NCBI GenBank assembly: GCA_947846985.1 | Contig: CANTUZ010000025.1 | Location: forward strand, 20,768,100 to 20,832,099 | Reading direction: 5' to 3' | DNA: 64,000 bases | Source: Fratercula arctica | Taxonomy: Eukaryota > Chordata > Aves > Charadriiformes > Alcidae | Part shown: positions 20,972 through 28,840 of the stretch, piece by piece | Layout: every line of letters starts with the position of its first letter | Numbering within the stretch: position 1 is the first letter of the stretch | Position numbers and translations under genes: made by a program | Notes under the pieces: generated by a model | Told to the model about the DNA's origin: nothing | Databases searched by the model: none | The model's input: the letters and a program-made list of their open reading frames with translations, nothing else

Positions 20972-21317
20972 TGTTGCAGAATGGCTTGAGGAGCAAGGTC
21001 ATGGGACAATAGAGGAGTTATGCGAGATGAGAATAGCGTAGAAGCAAGTTACAGCTCGGCAATGGGAAAGTACTAAGTAAACAAGCCATGAGAATGCAGA
21101 AGCAAGAATAAGGAGCTGATAAGAATAGGGAACTAAGGCTGAACCCTGTCGTGTGGACAGAGAGCCAATCGCAGTGAGCAGATGACTTTTATAATTAGCC
21201 AATATTCAAGCGATGATGTAACCAGTAGCTATATAATGAAGCGTATTCGGGCAATAAACTGAAGCTTGCTTTATCACTCACATTGAGTCGGCCGCTTGTC
21301 TTCCCTCGCTCGTCGCA
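20972..21317 (+). repeat. ERV-1 5' LTR
   Basis: TGTTGCAGAATGG ... CTCGTCGCA, 346 bp with TG...CA ends. A TATA box (TATATAA) is at 21230-21236 and a polyadenylation signal AATAAA at 21253-21258, so R is short, as in alpha- and beta-like viruses. The copy at 27348-27693 appears identical base for base. Confidence 0.95.
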
Positions 21318-21319
21318 AG

Positions 21320-21337
21320 TGGCGCCCGAACAGGGAC
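21320..21337 (+). other. ERV-1 primer-binding site, tRNA-Lys3
   Basis: TGGCGCCCGAACAGGGAC, a perfect match to the tRNA-Lys3 3' end, placed 2 bases after the LTR. ERV-2, which shares the core of this element, uses an initiator-Met site instead. Confidence 0.95.
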
Positions 21338-21574
21338 CCCCAGCCTTGTTCCCACCGGACAGCGAGCTCGGAAAAGCACTGGTAGCAGCGACCAGGGGGT
21401 AAAAGACAGTACATGATATGGCTGGTACATGATATGTCTGTCCGTACCTGATCTTCGGATAATTAAGAGGAGGATCGCCGTCCGAGGAAAGCTACCTAAA
21501 GGGAAAGGAAAAAGGCTGCAAACAAAGTAATCAAGGGATCAAACTAATCAAGGGATCATAAAGAGGAAGTCGAC
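21338..21574 (+). other. ERV-1 leader
   Basis: Non-coding sequence between PBS and gag, presumably holding the packaging signal. It includes two direct repeats, TGGTACATGATATG-like near 21410-21440 and AATCAAGGGATCA near 21530-21557. Confidence 0.6.
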
Positions 21575-22610
21575 GTGTCGCAAAAGGATAGAGAGGTAGC
21601 TTTACAATTTTTATGCTTTTTAGAAAAGCGGGGAGTAGGGCCTATAAAAGATCTGGCCGGGTTAATTGCATTAGGCAAAGCTCCAGGATACTTTAAGGAC
21701 CCAGACGATATGTTTGAAGTAGAAGAGTGGTGAACGTTTGGAGATTGCCTATGGGATAAAGTTATAGATGACGATAAAACTACAAAAAAGTTGATGAAAT
21801 CCTGACGAGACGTTATTAACTGTATGAAAAAGTGTAAGGCGAAAAGGCAGCGGTACAAAGTTTGCTGCAGCTGGCAAAAAGTGCCAGGGAAAACCTTAGT
21901 GAGAGTGCCTTACTGGAACTATTATCTCGATGCCGACAATGAGGATTGCTCAGAGATCCGACTCAGTTTTTGACCTTTCAACATGGACTAGAATTGGAGT
22001 GGAAATGTGGGAAGCAGTGCAGTCAGAGAATAAGGAAGCCTGGAACCTGGCAGGCACTTATCAACAGGTGAAGGGACTGATTGCAGGCATGCATGGATCA
22101 GCTGTTATTGCCGCCACAGCCCAGAGGGTGTTAGATGCAGCTGGGGAAGAGGGAAACAGTTCGTCCTCCAATGTATTTCCTGTAATAAAGCAGTCAGAAA
22201 AGGAGTTCTGGGGTGCGTCTGACAAATGGACATTTTCGCCTCCGCAACCGACCGCTCCACCGTACTCTGGTCTACCGGAGTCATCCATGCAGGTTCCCCC
22301 CGACTCTCCTCAGCCTATGGAAACATCATCATCCTCCGAGGACGTTCGTCTGAAAACCGTCTATCCACCTAAAGATACTGCGGAGCTCCGTGACGCTCTC
22401 CGCGATCAACAGAACACTATGCAGCAACTGCTCGCGGAAATGCAGAGACTTGATAAGGGTTTGAAAGCGGGCGCGATACGGGCTGCTTATAAAAAGGCTC
22501 ATGAGGTTATCGAGGAGGGTTTGCAGGCGGTTGAGGAGAGGGTGTGTGGGAGTCCGGGAACGGGTGATCCGTCTGAAACAGCAGCGGACGAGTCTGGGGA
22601 TACGCAATAG
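21575..22610 (+). pseudogene. gag: ERV-1 gag, chimeric and broken
   Basis: The gag frame begins at GTG 21575 (reading VSQKDREVALQFLCFLEKRG), where an ATG would be expected, and hits stops by 21733 and again near 21804. From about 21845 the sequence becomes nearly the same as ERV-2 gag (AVQSLLQLAKSA region), and the frame 21930-22610 encodes STWTRIGVEMWEAVQSENKE, a proline-rich part and a coiled-coil-like segment (LRDQQNTMQQLLAEMQRLDK). A family switch therefore lies inside gag. Beta-retrovirus-like matrix and spacer organisation is likely; no complete capsid or zinc fingers remain. Confidence 0.8.
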
Positions 22611-22744
22611 TGTAATGTATCAGAAAAGGGAGATAGTGTTAAAGAATAGAAAGTGAGGAGATGGATTTGTACTATGCTGGAAAACAGCAGAGATGGGTTC
22701 ATAGGATGCGAATGAGTATTTGACTCGGAAATTTTTTGCTTGTA

Positions 22745-23273
22745 TGGATACATGATTATTGCTTATGGTTCCCTGAAGGGTGGTCTTACGATTTGGCTCA
22801 GTGGCTAAAAGTGGGGGAGGAATTGCAAACGCGGGAGACGCTGCACTTGTCCTTGCCAGAGCCCTGCAAGGGGTTGCTGGAGGGGCACCACAAGCTCCCC
22901 CAAAGGAACCTCAGTCTTTTGAAATGACACCCCCAGTTGCAGACCCTTAGCCTAAATATGCTCAAATTCCCAATTCTGAAAAACATTACCAAAAACAGAA
23001 TTCAGGAGGCAAAGAGCCAGAAGATCCCTTTGATCCTGGCCTAATAAATCCAGAGACTGAACCTGATTTATGTCCACCTTTAACCCTGATTAAAGCTATG
23101 GCTGCCTCTGCTACAACTGCGGAGGAGATTTTACAGCAACAGAGACGAAAGTTGTTATCGCGTTCCTCCATTCTTAAGCCTCCTCCATTTGCGCCAGGTA
23201 TCGCGTTTGTTCCTCCTTTTCAACCGCTTATGTGTGCGCAGCCAGAATCAGGGTATAGCAGTGTATTGTCAGA
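22745..23273 (+). pseudogene. gag: ERV-1 gag, proline-rich downstream part
   Basis: Sequence parallel to ERV-2's 53218-52590: LSPFL-type frames are interrupted, but the order FEMTPPVADP, NPETEPDL and AASATTAEEILQQQRRKLLS is recognisable. About 77 bp present in ERV-2 (around 53090-53150) are missing here. The segment ends in CAGAATGTCAGGGGAGAAGG, where ERV-2 has the same text and then a deletion. Confidence 0.65.
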
Positions 23274-23885
23274 ATGTCAGGGGAGAAGGACAGAGCCAGA
23301 GCGGACGCAAGAATAAAAGAGCTGTCTAATCGGTGGCTCTTTGAGCTGCTGAGAGCGCTACAGGCAGCGATTAAGCAATGTACTGCTCCATTTTGTGTCA
23401 TCCACATTCGGAGTCACATGTGGGACCAAGGGTTAGGAGAAGGTAACGCCCGAGCAGACAGATTGGTGACAGTGGCAGCCCCCCTGAGTGAATTCATCAA
23501 AGCCAGGGAATCACATGGCATGTTCCATCAAAATGCTAAGGGATTGCATCAACAGTTCAATGTCACTATGGATGAAGCCAGAGGAATCGTGCGTGCTTGT
23601 CCCACCTGTAGTCACCACGGCCCTGGGCTCGGTTTAGGCGTCAACCCGCGAGGATTGGGTCCTTGTGAGCTCTGGCAGATGGATGTCACACACGTTCCCG
23701 AGTTTGGACGACTGAAATATGTACGTGTTACTATTGATACTTATAGTGACTTTCTTTGGGCCACAGCTCAGGCTGGCAAGAGGGCCTTACATGTAATTAG
23801 GCATCTTACGAGTTGCTTTGCAGTCATGGGACTACCACGAGAAATTAAGACCGATAATGGACCTGCTTATACAAGTGAAAACAGC
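23274..23885 (+). pseudogene. pol: ERV-1 RNase H end and integrase, partial
   Basis: The frame (from 23274) reads through the end of RNase H (FCVIHIRSHMWDQGLGEGNA, then ADRL), the integrase zinc-binding region (HGMFHQNAKGLHQQF ... ACPTC) and the catalytic core with first Asp in LWQMDVTHVPEFG and second Asp in IKTDNGPAYTS. It is beta-retrovirus-like. It is cut off before the third catalytic Glu by a run of 21 C. ERV-2 lacks this 600-bp piece, so ERV-1 was not copied from ERV-2 itself but from a relative. Confidence 0.85.
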
Positions 23886-23887
23886 CG

Positions 23888-23908
23888 CCCCCCCCCCCCC
23901 CCCCCCCC
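23888..23908 (+). repeat. Poly-C run at a rearrangement junction
   Basis: Twenty-one consecutive C (then GCCCCGCCCC) join the truncated integrase to the spacer. ERV-2 has a shorter C-rich tract (CCCACCCCCCCAGCC) at the matching join near 52610. Confidence 0.9.
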
Positions 23909-24735
23909 GCCCCGCCCCAGCCATTTCCCTGAGATAGAAGTGGTGTTTTTTGTATGTCTGCTGTGTAAGTGTGTGTGGGTGCCAATTTATATCTGCTGAT
24001 CAACATCTGTGCTACTGTTTGTTTGTTGCTGTGTGCAGTGTCGTTTGGTGACTCCGCTTGAGCAGGTGTTCTGCCCGGTGTGGTACTGTTCTCGTACGTG
24101 ACTAGGGCTGACACTCTGTCAAGCGAAGAAGTTTGTACATACACAATGTTTAGATGTAAGGCGAGTGCACCCCAGGTAGATAGACCATGATGGGCCGTAG
24201 AACTGATGGAAGTCCTGAAGTATTGGGGGTGTTTTCACCAGCCGACATGCTTACAGTCTCGGGAACAGCTTACCCATGCAGGGCGTATGACTGGTTGTTT
24301 GTTGTTTGCCTATAAGATCATGGTTGATTGGGAAAAGGAGTTAAGCTAAAATTTATAGGATGCTCTGTAGGAAAATGAGAAACTTAAGGGTGAGCTCTTG
24401 TTGCAAGGCAGACTTTTATGTCAGCTGTAAGTGATGGGAAAAAAAAAAAAAAAAAAGAGAGAGAGAAAAAAGAAAAAGGAAGAGAAAAAAAAGAAAGGAA
24501 AAAAAAAAAAACGGAACAATTAGAAGGGAAATGTGCCGTCTTAGCACAAAAGTATGCCGTATATGCTACAAGACAGCAGCAGAAAAAGAGAAATAAGACA
24601 CCTGATTCAAGCAGTATTATAGAGATATGTTTTGGGTTTTTTTCCTATATGTATATATGTTATTGCACGCCTTTGTAAATTACTCTGTGTTATACCCTGT
24701 GAGACTAAATGAACACCAGCAGAAGCAGTCTCTTG
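23909..24735 (+). other. ERV-1 non-coding spacer shared with ERV-2
   Basis: About 800 bp nearly colinear with ERV-2 52605-51840. No gene was recognised. It contains GTGTGCAGTGTCGTTTGGTG and, at 24436-24512, an A/G-rich simple repeat much longer than ERV-2's version. It could hold remnants of the end of pol or the start of env of another family. Confidence 0.5.
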
Positions 24736-24985
24736 AGCAGGGGGGTGGAATATGGGAAAGCAACGGAAGATCAGCAAGGAGGATTGTAAATACGCTCAAG
24801 GGACTCGCACCTGGGTGCTGGAAAACACATCTATCACTAATTGTTATTCAGTTTTGGGTGCTTGCAAGAAAAACACTTAGATGACATAAGTCTGTAATGG
24901 ACTCAGGGACACCTTATCTAGCTGCCTGAGAATCTTGGCCTGTTGTGGAAGAAGATCAAAGCACAGTACCAGCAAGAACAGGGAG
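24736..24985 (+). repeat. Relic polypurine tract plus truncated U3 (family of the tRNA-Ser element)
   Basis: GAGCAGGGGGGTGGAA (a polypurine-tract-like run) is followed at 24751 by TATGGGAAAGCAACGGAAGA. The next 230 bp match the start of the LTR at 36357 downwards (TGTGGGAAAGTAATGGAAGA, GCAAGGAGGATTGTAAGTAC, ATGGACTCAGAGGCACCTTA, GATCAAAGCACAG). So this is the beginning of a third family's LTR, cut off and followed by env TM sequence. ERV-2 carries the same relic at 51824-51590. Confidence 0.75.
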
Positions 24986-25009
24986 TCCGCATGCGCTCTT
25001 GCTAACAAG

Positions 25010-25550
25010 GACTCTTTCGATGCCAAGGATTCTTGATAACAAGGACTCTCTCGCTGCCAGGGATAAATTTAGTAATGCTACTAGTACAGCTGTTTCTGAG
25101 TTATTGCTAGATGTAGATAGTATTCAACATGCAATGCTGCAAAACAGAGCTGCTATTGATTTTTTGCTTTTAGCTCACGGACACAGTTGTCAAGATTTTA
25201 AAGGACTGTGTCGTATGAGTCTAAGTGACCACTCCAAATCCATCCATGCCCAGTTGCAAGAACTGCACCGACCGAGCCAGCAACTTGTGGAGACCGCTGT
25301 GTGAAATCTCTTTGCTGGATGGACTTGGGGGTGGGGTTGGTTGAAGGAAATTATACTCATTATCTGTGTGGAAGGAATCTGTCTGTTATGTTTAGTATGC
25401 TGTTTGCTATGTTTAATAAGCATTATACGATCAGTTGCAGATGTTGCTTTGCATCATACCCTTGTACGAGTTATAGAATACTGTTGTGTCCCAACTATGG
25501 GCCACGGGGTAGCATGTGTAAGGGATAATAGAGGATGGTTCGAGTGAGAC
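25010..25550 (+). pseudogene. env: ERV-1 upstream env TM remnant
   Basis: The frame includes [37 protein letters not shown] and [17 protein letters not shown]. This is the alpharetrovirus-type TM core, but the CX6CC motif reads CX6CR here, whereas ERV-2 keeps CC. A frameshift separates it from the membrane anchor (LCLVCCLLCLISIIRS, about 25370-25420). No SU is attached; it follows directly on a truncated U3. Confidence 0.8.
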
Positions 25551-25699
25551 ACGACGGAGAATTACTAGTTGAACCAAACCCAGTATGCATGTTGGGAAAA
25601 AGGGACTCAGTACTGTTGCTGAAAAACTATATGTGTATCCATGAGACCCTAACTTTCAAAGAAGAACATAACAAGGAGGGAGTACAAGGTAGTCAGGTA

Positions 25700-25930
25700 T
25701 CAGACATCCGCAGTTAGCAAAGCTGGATCATGAGTCTGGTGAGGCTCGCTGTATGTGCTGGCCACGCATGCAGCGACCCTAGCCTGTACTTTTCCATTCA
25801 ATCCGGGACAGGATATAAGGGGGCTGTCTCGATCGGAGAGAGGGGGTCAGACATGAGCGCACTTTGAAGATACAGGGGACGCCCTGAAGTGCTGTGTCTG
25901 CCCATCCCCCCTCCCTGGTAGGTTCCACGT
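25700..25930 (+). repeat. Probable relic LTR promoter segment
   Basis: GGATATAAGGGGGCTGTCTC with a TATA-like core at 25814-25819, followed by GGAGAGAGGGGGTCAG and TTTGAAGATACAGGGGACGC, has the look of a U3/R boundary. The phrase CTTTGAAGAT also occurs in the LTR of the tRNA-Ser element near 35950. Integrase-family sequence follows at 25935. ERV-2 has the same segment at about 50890-50660. Confidence 0.4.
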
Positions 25931-26470
25931 TCATTAACCCCAACAGCTCAGAAAGCATTACAGCACATTGCAGATTTGTTTATGATACATCAAAAATTTC
26001 AACCTTACACCCTGATAGGACAGTGGGATGATACACTCGCAAAGAGCCTGACTGCATTAGAGTGAGTATTTTTTCCACATAACTTTTCAAAAAACAGTAA
26101 CTATGATGATTGAAATGTTAGCACGATTGATTTCACGGGGTCGTTTGCACTATCAGCAGCCGGCTCCTCTGCCATCATTTGTGGGAATTACCCTGCGAAT
26201 GCTTACACCTGATGAACTTTGGCAATTCGATGTTATACACATTATGGAATTGGGACGTTTGCGCTATCTACATGTTTTAGTTGATTTGTTTTCTCACCTT
26301 GTTGTAGCTAGTGCTCATATAGGAGAAAAGGCTCGTGATGTTATTCGACATTAGTTGCAATGCCTTGCAGTCATGGGAGTACCGAAAACTGTAAAAACTA
26401 ACAGACCAGCTTATGTGTTCGCTAAAATACAGGTCTCTTTACAGACATGGGGTATCAAACATGTCATCTT
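25931..26470 (+). pseudogene. pol: ERV-1 second pol fragment, lying after env
   Basis: It starts with RT connection sequence (LTPTAQKALQHIADLF), jumps to integrase (LTPDELWQFDVIHIMELGRL, first Asp) and, after a stop, to AVMGVPKTVKTNRPAYVFAK. The DN of the usual DNGPAY motif is altered: ERV-2 has NDNRPAY, and here one residue is lost. It is a different integrase from the one at 23274-23885 and lies downstream of env TM, which is not normal gene order. Confidence 0.75.
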
Positions 26471-26565
26471 TGTCATCCAATGCTTGTCATGCGCTGTAGT
26501 TTAGGTTGCTTACAGAAAATAGTGAAAAAAATGATTAATCAAGCTTTTTGTTGCATAAAAAAAAA

Positions 26566-26896
26566 AAAAAAAAGGGGAAATTGTGGAGATGATAGAGAGC
26601 AGCGTAGGGAATCTGTTTGGCCTTGATGAGACAAAACTGTATCTGTGAGAGGCGCCTTGAGAAGCAAGTGCCAGGAGATATCAGCAAGGAAAGGAATGTG
26701 AAAAGCAAAGCTGCTGCTCTGTGTGAACAGTCAGAGACGATCAGTTAAAAGACACTGAGAAGTGCGTGGCAATCGACCCTCAATCTATCAGCAGGATGCT
26801 GCCCGCGCTCGTGGTCAGCTCGTGAAAATAGCATGCAACCAATCAGTAAGAGTTAGAGCGCGTGAACAGATAGCATAATACTATGAATGTAACGAT
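26566..26896 (+). repeat. Relic polypurine tract and truncated U3 of the ERV-2 LTR
   Basis: AAAAGGGGAAAT leads into TGTGGAGAT at 26582, and the next 315 bp follow the ERV-2 LTR from its first base to just past its TATA box (ACTATGAATGTAACGAT, where ERV-2 has ACTATAAATGTAACGAT). At 26897 the sequence switches to env TM of another family. So ERV-1 contains most of ERV-2's U3 as internal sequence. Confidence 0.9.
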
Positions 26897-27250
26897 AGCC
26901 AATGTCACCACAGAAATAATTGAAAGTTTGTTAGAAGATCAGAATAGCCTGCGCCATGCGATTTTGCAAAATAAAGCAGCAATTGACTTTTTGTTATTAG
27001 CTCAAGGACATGGTTGCGAAGATTTTGAGGGTATGTGTTGTATGAATTTGTCCGATCACAGTGAATCAATTCACAAACAGTTGCAGTGGTTAAAAGAACA
27101 TGGGTTTTTTGATGAGTGGCTAACTAGCTTGTTTGAAAGTATTAGAATTGCTTGTTGAAGGCTTGCATATTATAATAATTCTTGTAATCATAAATTTGTG
27201 CTTATGTGTAGTCCTTTCTTGTATTAAGAGAGCTATGTTAAAAGTAATAA
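26897..27250 (+). pseudogene. env: ERV-1 downstream env TM fragment
   Basis: The open frame (from an ATG at 26883 within the relic U3) reads [53 protein letters not shown] and then a membrane-proximal part, 91 codons. The CX6CC motif is intact. The membrane anchor (LHIIIILVIINLCLCVVLSC) follows in a shifted frame starting near 27133, so a frameshift disrupts the protein. Alpharetrovirus-type TM. It is the env that belongs to the 346-bp LTR. Confidence 0.85.
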
Positions 27251-27267
27251 ACCAAGCCTGGATTGTT

Positions 27268-27268
27268 C

Positions 27269-27299
<31 letters not shown>

Positions 27300-27347
27300 G
27301 AAAAAAGAAAGAAAAAAAAGAAAAAAAAAGAAAAAAAAAGGGGGAAT
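27268..27347 (+). other. A-rich tract and polypurine tract of ERV-1
   Basis: A run of about 28 A, then A/G-rich repeats, ends in AAAAAAAAAGGGGGAAT immediately before the 3' LTR. The last part would prime plus-strand synthesis. Confidence 0.85.
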
Positions 27348-27693
27348 TGTTGCAGAATGGCTTGAGGAGCAAGGTCATGGGACAATAGAGGAGTTATGCG
27401 AGATGAGAATAGCGTAGAAGCAAGTTACAGCTCGGCAATGGGAAAGTACTAAGTAAACAAGCCATGAGAATGCAGAAGCAAGAATAAGGAGCTGATAAGA
27501 ATAGGGAACTAAGGCTGAACCCTGTCGTGTGGACAGAGAGCCAATCGCAGTGAGCAGATGACTTTTATAATTAGCCAATATTCAAGCGATGATGTAACCA
27601 GTAGCTATATAATGAAGCGTATTCGGGCAATAAACTGAAGCTTGCTTTATCACTCACATTGAGTCGGCCGCTTGTCTTCCCTCGCTCGTCGCA
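27348..27693 (+). repeat. ERV-1 3' LTR
   Basis: 346 bp, TGTTGCAGAATGG ... CTCGTCGCA, apparently identical to the 5' LTR. TATA box at 27606-27612 and AATAAA at 27629-27634. Followed by the target duplication CCGGCA (27694-27699). Confidence 0.95.
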
Positions 27694-27699
27694 CCGGCA

Positions 27700-28256
27700 G
27701 TCGGGGGAAAAACAAGGAAAGCGCAGGGCTGAAATATAAATAGATTTAATAGAATAAGATTAAATACTTAACATTAATAATATGAAAGAACCACTATTGA
27801 TCCGAATACCAATATAAAATATACAAGGCTTATACTCAGCCAATTCTATAAGTAGGAAGCTGTGTACTCCCAGCAGTGGACAACAAATGTCAGACACTGC
27901 GAGCACTCTGGCTTTGGGAGGAAGGGAAGGCGTTGGGGGTCTGGCAGTGGGGCAAAAAGTTCTCTGGGTCGCCGCCATCAGAGACAACTCCTCAGCAAAC
28001 TTTCTGATTTATACTGAATGTGACGTTCATTGTATGAAATCATCCTGTTGGCCACCTTGGGTGAAGTGCCCAGGGCCTCGCTCCTCCTCATCCCTGCACC
28101 TGGCAAGGCTTGAAAACACTGAGACCTTGAATCTCAAACAGCCTAGCTGGCTATAAAGTAAATATTTTCACAAATTCAGAAACTAGAGTCTTCCAAAAGT
28201 GGAGTTTTCCCCAGCATTAGAAGAGAAATTAGTCCTGTGTCACTCAACCCAGGACA
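27700..28256 (-). repeat. 3' LTR of the ERVL-like provirus, proximal part
   Basis: On the minus strand it starts TGTCCTGGGTTGAGTGACAC at 28256 and follows the solo LTR at 15142-15636 through GCAGGGATGAGGAGGAGCGA. It continues across ERV-1 into 20971-20889. It contains about 140 bp more than the solo copy. It lies only 126 bp downstream of the pol stop, fitting an env-less ERVL-like provirus. Confidence 0.85.
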
Positions 28257-28382
28257 GCTCAGTTTCATCAGAATTCATTCTTCAGTACTTTCCCTGACTC
28301 TTACTGTAATACAATTGATATAGCAAGCGTAGTAGTGATAACGAATAGTGATAATTTAGCAATTAACATCATACAATTTGAT
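28257..28382 (-). other. Short spacer between ERVL-like pol end and 3' LTR
   Basis: 126 bp without a clear polypurine tract; AGGGAAAG and GAAGAATGAATTC are the purine-richest parts. No env is present. Confidence 0.5.
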
Positions 28383-28840
28383 TCATTGGGTATTCTCACC
28401 CAAAATCAGATCCCCATGAGGTACACATCGGACTTCCCCATCCTTCCGCATCACCCAGCAAGTGCACCCAGGTCCTTGGGCAAAAGCAATCCCACGGATG
28501 GGTTTGCCTTTGCCTGAGGCAGGACTAACCCAGACTGTCTTCCCTAACATATTCTTCATGTGCACTACGGGGACCTTATCCCCTTCTACAGTACATAAAA
28601 GTTCTGATTGGGCAGGACCAGATCGATTGGTAGATCCCCTGGTGTTAACTAGCCAGGTAGCCTTTGCTAAATGTGCATCCCAATGTTTTAAGGTCCCACC
28701 ACCCATTGCTCTCAGTGTAGTTTTTAACAGTCCATTGTACCGTTCTATCTCCCCAGAGGCTGGTGCGTGATAGGGGATGTGATATACCCACTCAATACCA
28801 TGCTCTTTGGCCGAGGTGTCTATGAGGCTGATTTGGAAAT
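28383..28840 (-). pseudogene. pol: ERVL-like integrase, C-terminal part
   Basis: The minus frame reads FQISLIDTSAKEHGIEWVYH and IPYHAPASGEIERYNGLLKT, containing the third catalytic Glu (EIERYN), then the C-terminal DNA-binding part (VWVSPASGKGKPIRGIAFAQ) and a stop after GENTQ. This half is intact in frame. The N-terminal half is beyond the CR1 insertion, at 31337-31680. A paralogous copy is on the plus strand at 33431-33883. Confidence 0.9.

Larger units (their letters stand above)
20972..27693 (+). mobile_element. ERV-1: young mosaic provirus, 6.7 kb
   Basis: A complete insertion with two LTRs of 346 bp that look identical on reading, a Lys3-type PBS, a polypurine tract and a perfect 6-bp target duplication. 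The inside is a patchwork: gag start of one family, then a core shared with ERV-2 (49482-55085) running from gag (about 21845) into the U3 of ERV-2's LTR (to 26896), then env TM, polypurine tract and LTR of the first family. Every gene is broken: the gag start is GTG, stops occur in gag, most of pol is missing, and env is in pieces. It must have been moved by proteins from another element. It inserted into the 3' LTR of an ERVL-like provirus inside SLC38A9. Confidence 0.9.

Noticed and set aside
20999..21202. 67-codon minus ORF, present identically at 27375-27578
   Set aside because: Lies inside the LTR and is duplicated only because the LTRs are identical.
23845..24144. 99-codon minus ORF with a glycine run, and the similar plus ORF at 52273-52707
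   Set aside because: The glycine run is the complement of the poly-C tract, and the sequence is the shared non-coding spacer.
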